Assembly (NCBI GenBank): GCA_947499155.1
Contig: CANMND010000003.1
Span: forward strand, 186,001-250,000
Source: an uncultured Sphingomonadales bacterium
Lineage (GTDB): Bacteria > Pseudomonadota > Alphaproteobacteria > Sphingomonadales > Rhodothalassiaceae
Length of the DNA: 64,000 nucleotides
Direction: 5' to 3'
This document shows, piece after piece, positions 38,035-46,958 of the stretch. Below the pieces are notes generated by a model. That model was not told the origin of the DNA, searched no databases, and saw only the letters and a list, made by a program, of their open reading frames with translations. Position 1 is the stretch's first letter. Every line of letters starts with the position of its first letter. A program made the translations under genes and the position numbers.

Positions 38035-39099
38035 ATGACCTCCCATCGTGCCGCCCAACGCCGCAACGCCATCGCAGGGTTCCGGGCAGAACAGCGCCGA
38101 CTTGAAGAGCTGGGCCTTTTTCCGCTGGCTACCGATGCCAAAAAAGCAATCCGGGCCTATCATGACGAGGTTTTGCACGATCTTGACTCTTCAGGTGCCA
38201 GGACGGGTGAGGGCGCAGAATATCCCGCTCACTGGGGCATGCGCCTAGCCGCAACCGCAGGGCTTTTTGTCATTGTCGGCATCGTGCTCTATATGATCGA
38301 TCAGTCCTGGGCGGCCCTTTCCAACTGGGGTCGGTTTGTACTGGCAACATCAATCCCGCTGGTCTTTCTTTTCTTGTCTGAAGTCATTCTTTCTCTGGGA
38401 CGCAGTCGTTATTTCAGCACGCTTCTGGCTGGGTTGTCCGCCGTGGCTGTTTGCAGCATGCTGGTTTTGCTCACACGCCTGTTCAACCAGTCCCCCGGAC
38501 CTCTCATACTTCTTGTCGCTGGCGGTTATGGTGCCGCCCTTGGCCACAGGCAGCAGAGCATCCCTTTGGGAAGTCTCGCCCTTTTTGCCATGGGCTTTGG
38601 ACTTGGGGCCTGTCTGGCGGTCGCTGATGGCAGCACATGGGACGCCTTACCCCATCGGCTAGAGCCATTCCTCCTTGCAGGCATTGGGCTTTTCGTCGTT
38701 GGCGCCATAAAAATTAAAGCCATCCCCCCTGCTTTAGCCCCCATGCAGTGCGCATGGCGGATTTCGGGACTGGCCCTTGCCGGCCTTGCGCTCATCGCGC
38801 TTGGTTTTGAAGGCACAAGCCTTCTTCCAGGCCTCCACACAACTTTGGCCAAGGGCTGGCAGTTGGCCGCCGTCCTTATATTCCTCGCCTTGATCATCAC
38901 AGGTTATTTTGCCCGATGGCGCGACTTGTTTTATGGCGGCACTCATTTGTCGTTCCTGTTTATTATTGTGCGCCTGTACCACTGGATCGGAGCGGATCTG
39001 TCCATCGGTCTGAAGGCTGTTGGCGCCCTTGCTCTTGTCGGCCTCTTTATGTGGCTTATGAGCCTGCTATGCCGCATTTATATTAGGGGGCGCACATGA
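38035..39099 (+). CDS. DUF2157-like multi-spanning membrane protein
   Basis: This 354-residue protein has a soluble N-terminal helical region (about 1-70) with a repeated RR..LEELGL pattern and then eight or nine hydrophobic segments to the C-terminus. The architecture resembles DUF2157/DUF4401 membrane proteins, but I cannot assign a function. It overlaps the next gene by four bases, so the two are probably one unit following the crotonase. Confidence 0.6.
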   Translation: MTSHRAAQRRNAIAGFRAEQRRLEELGLFPLATDAKKAIRAYHDEVLHDLDSSGARTGEGAEYPAHWGMRLAATAGLFVIVGIVLYMIDQSWAALSNWGRFVLATSIPLVFLFLSEVILSLGRSRYFSTLLAGLSAVAVCSMLVLLTRLFNQSPGPLILLVAGGYGAALGHRQQSIPLGSLALFAMGFGLGACLAVADGSTWDALPHRLEPFLLAGIGLFVVGAIKIKAIPPALAPMQCAWRISGLALAGLALIALGFEGTSLLPGLHTTLAKGWQLAAVLIFLALIITGYFARWRDLFYGGTHLSFLFIIVRLYHWIGADLSIGLKAVGALALVGLFMWLMSLLCRIYIRGRT

Positions 39100-39791
39100 G
39101 GCTGTGGCCCCGCTCCCATTTCAGCCTGTGGATTGCCGGAATTTTTTATGGTCTGGGCGTTCTGGTCATCTTAAGCACCGCCGCCATAAATAGACTGGGG
39201 CCAGAAAGTGGCCGTCTGGGCCTTGATGAGTGTCGCCTTGTAACAGACCGGCATTCAGGACTCTTTGCCATGCTCAGGGATGGCAGTGACGGCATAAGAC
39301 TTGCAGCGACTGCGGACCTGTCCCCGTCGTCATATGCCCGCTCCCTGGCTGAACGTCTGGGGTCAGGGCCGCTGGTCCAGACCGAAAATAATCATTCTCA
39401 ATCATCATTATCAGGCTATATTGTTCTGGATGCGAAACGGAAATACGATGCTGGCAAGCCCTCTGCACAATCAAAACGGCCGCTCTTGATAGTGGATAGC
39501 GCAAGAAGCATGGACCAATTGGTACAAAGATATGACCCCGATCTGGGTATGGCTGTTGCACGTGGATATTATCAGGTGGCAAACACTGGGCAATGGTCGG
39601 ACCAAAAGCTGCGGCTTGCAGTTGAATACCCCACCTTGCCCAGGGCTGCGCGGCACATGCTGAAACAACTGCTGCCACAGGACGACGCTGATAATGCCTG
39701 CCGCTCCCGTTTTTTGCTCGATATCCGTTATGGTGCGCTTGGGCACCCCTGGATAGCTGGCCTGCGCCCTCTTTCAGGCCCAACGCCATAA
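39096..39791 (+). CDS. Hypothetical protein with one N-terminal membrane anchor
   Basis: This 231-residue protein has one hydrophobic segment (about 9-30) and a mainly soluble, presumably periplasmic remainder with a DxR..GALGHPWIAGLRP C-terminus. In many bacteria a membrane protein of the previous gene's type is followed by a GDYXXLXY protein; that motif is absent here, so it is not assigned to that family. It overlaps the upstream gene by four bases. Confidence 0.6.
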   Translation: MRLWPRSHFSLWIAGIFYGLGVLVILSTAAINRLGPESGRLGLDECRLVTDRHSGLFAMLRDGSDGIRLAATADLSPSSYARSLAERLGSGPLVQTENNHSQSSLSGYIVLDAKRKYDAGKPSAQSKRPLLIVDSARSMDQLVQRYDPDLGMAVARGYYQVANTGQWSDQKLRLAVEYPTLPRAARHMLKQLLPQDDADNACRSRFLLDIRYGALGHPWIAGLRPLSGPTP

Positions 39792-39977
39792 GCACCGACT
39801 TCCGGTTCACAAGTCAGCAAATGACCGGTCAGGTCCTTCGACCACATGATGAGACTTCGCCTTTTAAGGCTTGCCACTTTTTCGATTGTCGCGCTTTTTA
39901 ATTCATCTTAGCTTAAGAGTTCACGGTCAATCTATCGCCCAGATTGCAGCAGCTTCACTGATCCCGGGAACTCTACT

Positions 39978-40148
39978 ATGTCCAGTCCCTATCTTCAGCG
40001 CCAACGCCGAACGTTGACCAAGGCGCAAAAAGATGCTGAACGACGTCGAAAAGCTTATAGCAAAGTTCACCGTGACGACACTTCAGGGTCGGTCGCTGTA
40101 GATGAACAGCCTGATTTCTCTGACCTTTCCGAAGAGACATCTGACTAA
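39978..40148 (+). CDS. Small basic hypothetical protein (56 residues)
   Basis: This ORF begins MSSPYLQRQR. Residues 8-32 are densely basic (QRRTLTKAQKDAERRRKAY) and the C-terminal 18 residues are acidic (VDEQPDFSDLSEE). It fills an otherwise empty gap between the membrane protein and the SDR gene, and its composition is protein-like rather than random. I do not recognise a family. A nucleic-acid-binding role would fit the charge pattern but is only inference. Confidence 0.5.
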   Translation: MSSPYLQRQRRTLTKAQKDAERRRKAYSKVHRDDTSGSVAVDEQPDFSDLSEETSD

Positions 40149-40249
40149 GTCCTTCACCAAAGCCCGCGCACATTTCCATGAATATTTGACCATCGTTGAA
40201 AAGAACGAGCTGCAACATAAAATATAAGCTGATATGGAGATGACCGGCC

Positions 40250-41233
40250 ATGCGAACAGCATTTGTAACAGGCGGCACGGGATTTCTGGGGCGTACCCTT
40301 CTGGAGCGTCTGGCCAGCGATGGTTGGGACGTCACCGCTCTTTATCGCTCCGATGAGCCACCCACTTTCTGGCAAGCCATGGGCATAAAGCCGGTCAGGG
40401 CAGATATCGCTGATCAAAAGGCCCTCAGCCGCGTCATGCCGGAAGCAGTTGAGACTGTCTTTCATGCTGCAGCCGACACCAGTTCATGGCACGGGCACCG
40501 CCAAAGACAAATGAGGACTAATCTTGGCGGCACCAAAGCAGTCATTGCCACCATGAAAGAAAAGAATGCCGGCCGACTGATTCATGTTTCCAGCATATCG
40601 GTATATGGCCACCATCCTTGTGCCATCACCGAAGAAACGCCGCAAAAGGGTGCCGAAAGCAATGTTGGCTATGTGAAAAGCAAGGCCCTTGCTGAAAATG
40701 CTGTCCGCGAGGCAACCGCGACAGGTCTTGACGCCGTCATTCTCAGTCCAGGCCACATCATCGGGCGCTATGACCAGCACAATTGGGCACGCCTGTTTTT
40801 GCTGATGGACAAGGACGCGCTGCCCGGTGTTCCGCCCGGCGGGGGGTGTTTTGCCAACGCGCAGGCGGTGGCTTCTGCCATGATCCGGGCCGCAGACAAA
40901 GGCATAAGCGGGGAAAACTATATTCTAGGTGGCCCGCATGCATCCTTTATGGATGTGGCCCACATTATTGCAAAATTGCTGGGAAAGTCGCCGCCCCGTA
41001 AGGCAACATCAAAAGCTGTCCTCAGCCTTGTGGCACATCTCGCGGACCTTAAAAGTCGTCTGACCGGCAAAGAACCAAATATAACGCCAGAAGCTGTCTA
41101 TTTCGTAAGCCATGACGAAAAAATGTCGTCTGCGCGTGCCAAAGCCGTCCTTAACTATGAAGAGGTCCCATTGGAAGTCAGCCTCACCCAATGTCATGAC
41201 TGGTTATTGGAAAACGGCCTCGTGAGCCGCTGA
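40250..41233 (+). CDS. NAD-dependent epimerase/dehydratase (extended SDR)
   Basis: This 327-residue extended short-chain dehydrogenase/reductase has the nucleotide-binding TGGTGFLG loop at 8-15, the HAAADT segment, serine in VSSISVYG and the catalytic YVKSK (Y-x3-K). Sugar-nucleotide epimerases and steroid- or dihydroflavonol-type reductases share this form. The neighbours do not reveal the substrate. Confidence 0.85.
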   Translation: MRTAFVTGGTGFLGRTLLERLASDGWDVTALYRSDEPPTFWQAMGIKPVRADIADQKALSRVMPEAVETVFHAAADTSSWHGHRQRQMRTNLGGTKAVIATMKEKNAGRLIHVSSISVYGHHPCAITEETPQKGAESNVGYVKSKALAENAVREATATGLDAVILSPGHIIGRYDQHNWARLFLLMDKDALPGVPPGGGCFANAQAVASAMIRAADKGISGENYILGGPHASFMDVAHIIAKLLGKSPPRKATSKAVLSLVAHLADLKSRLTGKEPNITPEAVYFVSHDEKMSSARAKAVLNYEEVPLEVSLTQCHDWLLENGLVSR

Positions 41234-41334
41234 AACCGGGGTCTTAGTCAAGGCTCACTGCCATGATGCTCAAGACTTTGTTAATGGTAAAAGAATAGAT
41301 TTGTTTCAAACAATTTATAAGGAACAAATCATCC

Positions 41335-42921
41335 GTGGACGACCGGTTTCCCAATACACAGACTGCCCCTGACGTGGACGCTGATGCGCCCAAAGGTATT
41401 GTATCTAAAGTAACGGCTGCGTCCGCCCTTGTCAGGCTACGTGATGGACTTGACGCATCTCATTGCGGACGGATTGGGACCATGGTCAGGATCGTCAGCG
41501 ATGCTGGCCAAGTCTATGCCACAATCCGTGAGATTTCGACCACCACTGACAAGATTTACTTCAAGGTTGATTTCAGTGGCGAAACGTTGAACGGGACGAG
41601 CCATATCCAGCGTGGTGTTTCAACATATCCCAAACCGGACGACGCAGTTCACACGCTGGAAGAGTCAGAAATGGCGGCGCTGTTTGCCCCGGACCACGGA
41701 CTGTCACTAAGGGTTGGCCGTGTCTATCCTACCGACGTTCCCGCTCTTGTACATGTGGACAGCCTGTTATCCAAGCACTTTGCCGTTCTCGGCAGCACCG
41801 GCACTGGCAAGTCCAGCGCTCTGGCCCTTCTTGTCCACCGCCTCGTGGAACAATTGCCTGAAGGTCATATTCTCATTCTTGACCCTCATAATGAATATGC
41901 GTTCGCTTTCAGAGACAAAGGTGTCCATTTCGATCCGACTTCGCTGTCACTGCCTTACTGGCTGATGAACCTGGAAGAACATATCGCGGTGTTCATTGGA
42001 CAACCTGTCGGCGATCGTCAGGTGGAAGTGGATATCCTGAAGCGCTCCCTTCTTGTTGCGCGCAAGAAAAGTGCACGCACTTCCTCAAGCCGTGTCACAG
42101 TGGATACGCCATCACCTTACAAGATGACCGATCTTCTGCTTGAACTTGATACCCAGATGGGACGCCTTGAAAAACCGGAAACCCTGCTGCCTTATCTGCG
42201 TCTCAAGAACAAAATCGATGAGCTTCGCAGTGATGAACGCTACAGCTTCATGTTTTCAGGAATGCTGATTAACGACACATTTTCTGAAATTGTTTCCCGT
42301 ATTTTGCGCATGCCGTCCGATGGCAAACCCGTGTCCACTCTCGACCTGTCAGGCGTGCCGACCGACATTGTTGATGTGGTGGTCTCAATCCTTTGCCGCA
42401 TGGTTTTCGACTTTGCCATCTGGTCGCGCAAAAGTGACACTGCACGCCCATTACTTTTGATCTGCGAGGAAGCGCACCGTTACGTCCCCAGACATTATAA
42501 TCCTCGTTTTGATGCCGCCCGCCGCATCATCGGACGCATTGCCAAGGAAGGCCGGAAATATGGCGTCTCTCTTGGTCTGGTCTCACAGCGCCCCTCTGAC
42601 ATTTCGGAATCGGTCCTGTCCCAATGCGGTACGATCCTGTCGATGCGCATGAACAATGAAAAAGACGCAGCCTTTGTCGCCAGCGCCATGCCTGAAGGCA
42701 GCGAAAGCTTCCTCGACTCCCTGTCATCCTTGCGTAACAGGGAATGCATTCTCAGCGGCGAGGGCGTCTCTGTTCCTGTTCGGGTGCATCTTGATTATCT
42801 GGATGAAGAGCTGCGCCCGTCCAGTGCAGATCCTGCCTTCTCCCAAATCTGGGCATCCGGCGTCAATGACCCCTCCTTTGTTCGATCCGTGATCGATCGC
42901 TGGCGCAGCGGCAGGCGTTAG
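41335..42921 (+). CDS. HerA-like ATPase (DUF87)
   Basis: This 528-residue protein has the HerA/FtsK-type architecture: an N-terminal HAS-barrel-like domain (about 20-110), then a P-loop with GSTGTGKS at 153-160, an ILDPHNEY region, a Walker B LLICEEAHRYVP near 378-389 and the VSQRPSDISESVLSQCGT motif. HerA proteins form hexameric DNA translocases, usually with a nuclease partner. The start is GTG at 41335 with AAGGAACAA upstream. It is followed after nine bases by a 561-residue unknown protein, its likely partner; no NurA nuclease is nearby. Confidence 0.88.
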   Translation: MDDRFPNTQTAPDVDADAPKGIVSKVTAASALVRLRDGLDASHCGRIGTMVRIVSDAGQVYATIREISTTTDKIYFKVDFSGETLNGTSHIQRGVSTYPKPDDAVHTLEESEMAALFAPDHGLSLRVGRVYPTDVPALVHVDSLLSKHFAVLGSTGTGKSSALALLVHRLVEQLPEGHILILDPHNEYAFAFRDKGVHFDPTSLSLPYWLMNLEEHIAVFIGQPVGDRQVEVDILKRSLLVARKKSARTSSSRVTVDTPSPYKMTDLLLELDTQMGRLEKPETLLPYLRLKNKIDELRSDERYSFMFSGMLINDTFSEIVSRILRMPSDGKPVSTLDLSGVPTDIVDVVVSILCRMVFDFAIWSRKSDTARPLLLICEEAHRYVPRHYNPRFDAARRIIGRIAKEGRKYGVSLGLVSQRPSDISESVLSQCGTILSMRMNNEKDAAFVASAMPEGSESFLDSLSSLRNRECILSGEGVSVPVRVHLDYLDEELRPSSADPAFSQIWASGVNDPSFVRSVIDRWRSGRR

Positions 42922-42930
42922 GCGGGTCAC

Positions 42931-44616
42931 ATGCTTTCTTACAAGACCGCCAGAACCACCCACTATGAACTGCACGGACAGGCCAGCAATCGCTGGACCA
43001 TGCTTGAGGTCTATGACGACAAGGACGAAGCCGTCCTGCAGGCAGAAAAGATATATCGGACCGGGCTCTATCGTTCGATCCGACTGCTGCGAGAACGTTA
43101 TGACGATGACCTTGAGGAGTTCAATTCACTGGAGGTCCTCTTTCTTGGCCGCAGGTCAAAGCCGTCCAAATATGACGATGAAGAACCAACTGTTTTTTGC
43201 AATTCAATTGCTGACCTTTATTCCCAGCCAAGCAGACGCACCATGGCGCGGCTCTTTGCGCCGGTCCTGGACAGTCTGGAAATAACTCCGGCCGAAATTC
43301 TTCACAATCTCGATCTTTATGCCCGTCTCCAGGGATCAGGCACCCATTTCATGAATGCGGTCCAGCGCCTGGCAATATCGCAAGTCCGGCAAACCGGTGA
43401 ACCGGTAAGCGAGCGCATGCGCCGCATCTATAATCTGATTGACGCGGCTGCCACAGGTTTGCGCCAAACCAGACAATCCGGGCTCCCCCGCCTCGACAAG
43501 GGCCGCTTTGCCGAACTTCTTGAGCAGTTTAAACCCGGCAAGGATCGTGCTTACCAATTGGCGATTGTCATTGCAGAAGATCTGGAAGGCTTTGATGGCA
43601 GCCTTGCCAAGCTGGAACGATTGGTCGGCATGATGCGCTTTGACCATCCCGACTGGGGGCGCAGGGTGCTTGACCTGTTTATTTCCGAACAGCTTTTGCA
43701 TCGCCGCCTTTTGCGTACTGTGCTGCCTGCAAACAGTCTGGTGTCTCTACTGGAAAATGCCCTCGCTCTGAGTGAAGGACAACTGGGCAAGGACAAAAAC
43801 CCACTGGTTACCACTCTCAATGCTTTTCTGGGTGCGGGCCTCTTGCCTGCCACACGCTCTATGCTGATTGGGCATATTCGTCATGAACTGGCTACCAACA
43901 CCCGTATTGCTGGCGATGACCTGCCAAAAGAATTCGAGGCCCTGTCACGTCTCAATGACATAATGGGCGAGCATCTGGACACAGACACCCCCGATCGCCC
44001 GCTTGCCGAACATCTGGCCAGTCGCATGGCCCGGATGCTCAACCCACAAACTTTGGGTGACTATCTGGCCAAGGGTCGCAATCCCGCAGATCAGTTGCAA
44101 AGGCTGATCGTTCTGGAAAAGCACTGCATCGGTGCCGCCAACCGCCGTAAGCTGGTCAATTACATGCTGCCACTTTTAACTGATGGCGCCAATGAATCCT
44201 TTTGGATGGACCCACGAGGCGCAGGGTATTCGGGACATATGCGCCTGTTGACGCGCTTGCAATCACGCCTTTTGCAATCAGGGCTGCAAGACCTCCACAA
44301 AGACAAGCTGTGTGACCGCCTCGACGATCTTTGTTCCGCTCTTTTAACAAAAAGCAAGATGCTGGAGCGTGTAGACACATCCGATGCCCCGGTCTTTGAC
44401 AAGGGCTGCCGGGTTTTGAAGATGCTTGCAGATGGCCACTTTACCAAAGGTGAGTCTGAGGCGACAGCAAGGGCACAGGTCCAGCGTTACTTGTCCGATC
44501 CAGACTTTCTCGCATATCTGGCAGAGGTGCCAAAGGGACAACAGCGTACAAGCGTAGCGGAGCGCCTTCAAAACCTGCTGGACAAGGCAGGATTTGGTAT
44601 TACGGGCGATCTGTAG
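42931..44616 (+). CDS. Hypothetical protein, partner of HerA-like ATPase
   Basis: This 561-residue protein shows no motif I recognise. The first 85 residues look like a compact alpha/beta domain (YELHGQ..RWTMLEVYDDKDEA..AEKIY..). The remainder is almost entirely helical, rich in Leu, Arg and Asp, without membrane segments or a signal peptide. It has no recognisable nuclease or ATPase motif. It sits nine bases after the HerA-like ATPase, so the two are surely co-transcribed. Its stop lies two bases from the stop of the convergent metalloprotease gene. Confidence 0.65.
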   Translation: MLSYKTARTTHYELHGQASNRWTMLEVYDDKDEAVLQAEKIYRTGLYRSIRLLRERYDDDLEEFNSLEVLFLGRRSKPSKYDDEEPTVFCNSIADLYSQPSRRTMARLFAPVLDSLEITPAEILHNLDLYARLQGSGTHFMNAVQRLAISQVRQTGEPVSERMRRIYNLIDAAATGLRQTRQSGLPRLDKGRFAELLEQFKPGKDRAYQLAIVIAEDLEGFDGSLAKLERLVGMMRFDHPDWGRRVLDLFISEQLLHRRLLRTVLPANSLVSLLENALALSEGQLGKDKNPLVTTLNAFLGAGLLPATRSMLIGHIRHELATNTRIAGDDLPKEFEALSRLNDIMGEHLDTDTPDRPLAEHLASRMARMLNPQTLGDYLAKGRNPADQLQRLIVLEKHCIGAANRRKLVNYMLPLLTDGANESFWMDPRGAGYSGHMRLLTRLQSRLLQSGLQDLHKDKLCDRLDDLCSALLTKSKMLERVDTSDAPVFDKGCRVLKMLADGHFTKGESEATARAQVQRYLSDPDFLAYLAEVPKGQQRTSVAERLQNLLDKAGFGITGDL

Positions 44617-44618
44617 CC

Positions 44619-45314
44619 TTAGGCGAACTCGTGTCCTGCAATACGCATCAGGTCGTGCCCGTGAGACCGCAGCCATTTTCGCGCTTCGGTGCGATTGTCT
44701 ACAAGGCGATCCACATGCGCCCAAAAGCGGGCGGAATGATTCATCTCAAGCAGATGTGCCACTTCATGGGCCACAACATAATCCAGAATCGAAGGCGGAG
44801 CCATAATCAGACGCCAACTGAAATTTAGCGCCCCTTTTGCACTGCAACTGCCCCAGCGAGAGCGGGTATCCCTAATCGTGATCCGGGTTGGTGTGACGCC
44901 CAGGCACTGTGCGTGAAGGGCCACGCGCTCTGATAAGACCGACCGGGCTTCACTGCGCAGAAATCGAATAATGCGCCTGTCCAGACTTTCCCCCGCGCCA
45001 CCAACATCAAGAAAACCATCCGCAATAACCGGTGATCGGGGTAAAGTTGGACAATGACGAATGACATGATCCTCACCGCGAAAGGGGAAGACCGCGCCAT
45101 CCACAAGAGGCACAATCGGCAATCGGGATGCGCTTTGACGCGCAATCCAGCCTTGTTGCTGGGAAAGGAACTGATCAATGGCAGAGCGCGCAACACCGGG
45201 GGGCGCTGTCAGAACCGGGACACCATCACGCTGATCAAGGCGCAAAATCATACGCCGAGCGCGGGCATTATAGACGATCCGCACAGGCTTTGCGGCCTTC
45301 CCATCGCTTGCCAT
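44619..45314 (-). CDS. YgjP-type metal-dependent hydrolase (M48-like, DUF45)
   Basis: This 231-residue protein has the gluzincin zinc motif HEVAHLLEMNH (HExxH) near residue 187, preceded by RDTRSRWGSCSAKG, the DUF45/YgjP signature (S-R-W-G-S-C). Family members are putative cytoplasmic zinc peptidases of unknown substrate. It lies just after the DUF3126 gene on the minus strand, with a 13-base gap, suggesting co-transcription. Confidence 0.88.
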   Translation of the reverse strand: MASDGKAAKPVRIVYNARARRMILRLDQRDGVPVLTAPPGVARSAIDQFLSQQQGWIARQSASRLPIVPLVDGAVFPFRGEDHVIRHCPTLPRSPVIADGFLDVGGAGESLDRRIIRFLRSEARSVLSERVALHAQCLGVTPTRITIRDTRSRWGSCSAKGALNFSWRLIMAPPSILDYVVAHEVAHLLEMNHSARFWAHVDRLVDNRTEARKWLRSHGHDLMRIAGHEFA

Positions 45315-45327
45315 GGCTTATACCCGA

Positions 45328-45546
45328 TCAGTCCAGCTCAGGCAGGTCCATGTCAAGGATCGCCATGTTGAAGGCAAAAGATACCTCACCCTCTTCATCG
45401 TCCTTGTAGATGACACCGATGAATTCATCTTCCAGCAAAACCTCGACGGACTCCTTGTCCCGGCTGTGACGCTTTAAATTGATACGGTTATTGTCAAATG
45501 TCTGCCGCAGATATTTCTGCACGCGGGCTATTTCTGTAGGGGACAC
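45328..45546 (-). CDS. DUF3126 family protein
   Basis: This 72-residue protein matches the small alphaproteobacterial family DUF3126: TEIARVQKYLRQTF near the start, then VEVLLEDEFIGVIYKDDEEGEVSF. Function is unknown. I chose the GTG at 45546 because AGGAG lies seven bases upstream and family members start with this segment; an ATG at 45579 would add 11 residues. It is strongly acidic. Confidence 0.85.
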   Translation of the reverse strand: MSPTEIARVQKYLRQTFDNNRINLKRHSRDKESVEVLLEDEFIGVIYKDDEEGEVSFAFNMAILDMDLPELD

Positions 45547-45929
45547 ACTATCGCTCCTGTTGTCGGATTGTCCGGACACTGTTTTTCAATCACAAAATCC
45601 AAAAAAGGGTGTAGCGGACCATGACCGGTGAACGCAAGGCGTGATAAATCGGCCACAGCTAAAATCATGGTGCCTTATTCTCGCCCTGATTTTCCATAAA
45701 CTCCCGTAGGATTGTAACCAATTGTTAAGAGTGGTCCATGGGGCGGATCCAGATTCCGGTGACGCAAAAGGCGACCATGAGATACCGGATCTGTGTGGGT
45801 GCATTGCCGTCAATAACAGGGCAAGACGGTTCCACCTGATCATGTTTGCGCGAGTTGTACAAAAGGCCCCCAAGAAACCATGAGTTCAGTGCATCAGGCA
45901 CTTTAAATGTTTCCCGATGGAGTAAAGCC
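45547..45929. other. Intergenic region between DUF3126 and cell-wall hydrolase
   Basis: This is about 380 bases between divergent genes. I see no convincing coding frame, tRNA or long hairpin. An A/T-rich run at about 45580-45605 and an ATTGTTAAGAGTGG segment near 45720 could belong to promoters, but I cannot assign them. Confidence 0.4.
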
Positions 45930-46550
45930 ATGAATCGCTTTTATCTGTTGGCGTTGGGTTGTGCCTTGTTGTTACCTTTCGTATTGCCCCCGCCCAACCA
46001 GAACCAACCGCTTGCGGCTTTGCCCGCCGCTGCGGTCCCGGATGAAGACCTGATAGAATGGACCCCTTCTTCCCTGAAAGAAGCGATCGACTGGGTCACC
46101 TCTTCTTATTCCGACGATTTTGAGGGTGAGACACGCTGCCTTGCCCAGGCAGTTTATTTCGAAGCCCGTTCAGAACCAGTCGAAGGCCAGCTTGCAGTTG
46201 CACAGGTGGTGTTAAACCGTGTCGCAAGTCCGCTTTGGCCGGACAGTATCTGTGCAGTCGTGTTTCAGAATGAGCATCGTCGCCATGGCTGCCAGTTTTC
46301 ATTTGCCTGTGACGGCCTTTCGGACAATCCAACAAACATGAAGGCCTGGAATCGGGCTAAAATGGTTTCACTCGTTGCCCTTGAAAGCTTGTGGCAAGAC
46401 ATGACAGATGATGCAACCCACTATCATGCAGATTATGTCGCACCTTATTGGAAAGACCATATGCGTCCAACTGTTCAATATGGACGCCACCAGTTTTATC
46501 TGGATGAACGGCAACAGGCCCTGATGATGGCGAGCCAGCAAGGAGAATGA
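45930..46550 (+). CDS. Cell wall hydrolase, SleB type
   Basis: This 206-residue protein has a hydrophobic N-terminus (MNRFYLLALGCALLLPFVL) and a SleB/Hydrolase_2 domain with the catalytic glutamate in QAVYFEARSEPVEGQLAVAQ and CQFSFACDG further on. Related enzymes are lytic transglycosylases acting on peptidoglycan. The ATG at 45930 is preceded by GGAG; an upstream frame to 45846 lacks a good site. Its role in a non-sporulating bacterium is probably general wall turnover. Confidence 0.88.
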   Translation: MNRFYLLALGCALLLPFVLPPPNQNQPLAALPAAAVPDEDLIEWTPSSLKEAIDWVTSSYSDDFEGETRCLAQAVYFEARSEPVEGQLAVAQVVLNRVASPLWPDSICAVVFQNEHRRHGCQFSFACDGLSDNPTNMKAWNRAKMVSLVALESLWQDMTDDATHYHADYVAPYWKDHMRPTVQYGRHQFYLDERQQALMMASQQGE

Positions 46551-46687
46551 TCCTTTTACCGGCACTGAGTTGCGCAAGCGTCTGAAACTGTCAAAATTCC
46601 AAAAATTGCAAGTACGCCATATGTAGAGGCGCCCCGAATCGAATCGATGTGGCACAGGCACTTATTCGGCCTGCCCCTCTATGGCCC

Positions 46688-46699
46688 ACTACATGTAGT
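46688..46699. promoter_or_regulatory. 12-base palindrome upstream of nrdA
   Basis: ACTACATGTAGT reads the same on both strands, 260 bases before the nrdA start. It could be an operator for a dimeric regulator. Confidence 0.35.
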
Positions 46700-46883
46700 A
46701 GCTCAATTAATTTTCACATCTGTATGTTGACCAACAAGACTGACTTCCCTAGGATAACCTATCCGCCACACGCTTCCGGAAAACACATGAGGCATGTGAC
46801 CTTCTACAGTCCAAACTGTTGGAAATACGGAATAAGATAACAACTGTTCGACTTTTGTTCTCGAGCGGCACACAATCATGATC

Positions 46884-46907
46884 GGGTCTCAGCCCAAGGG
46901 CTGACCC
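46884..46907 (+). promoter_or_regulatory. Hairpin in the nrdA leader
   Basis: CAGCCC-AA-GGGCTG (46890-46903) forms the stem, extended after a two-base bulge by GGGT/ACCC. It ends 51 bases before the nrdA start codon. No T-run follows. Confidence 0.4.
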
Positions 46908-46958
46908 TAGCATAAATCGTTGAGTTAAGTATGAACTTCAGGATCGAGGATAGGGCAG

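Larger units (their letters stand above)
46551..46958. other. Long leader / intergenic region upstream of nrdA
   Basis: This is 408 bases without a convincing gene. It contains a perfect 12-base palindrome ACTACATGTAGT at 46688-46699 and a hairpin near its end (46884-46907). I looked for NrdR boxes and found no clear pair, and no cobalamin riboswitch. The region is the obvious place for regulation of the ribonucleotide reductase locus. Confidence 0.45.

Noticed and set aside
41335-44616. HerA-type anti-phage defence system
   Set aside because: No SIR2, DUF4297, NurA or other known defence partner is present and the surroundings are housekeeping genes, so a defence role is not supported.
46551-46958. 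NrdR boxes or a cobalamin riboswitch upstream of nrdA
   Set aside because: I did not find two correctly spaced NrdR boxes or a B12-box; the enzyme is class Ia and does not need cobalamin.
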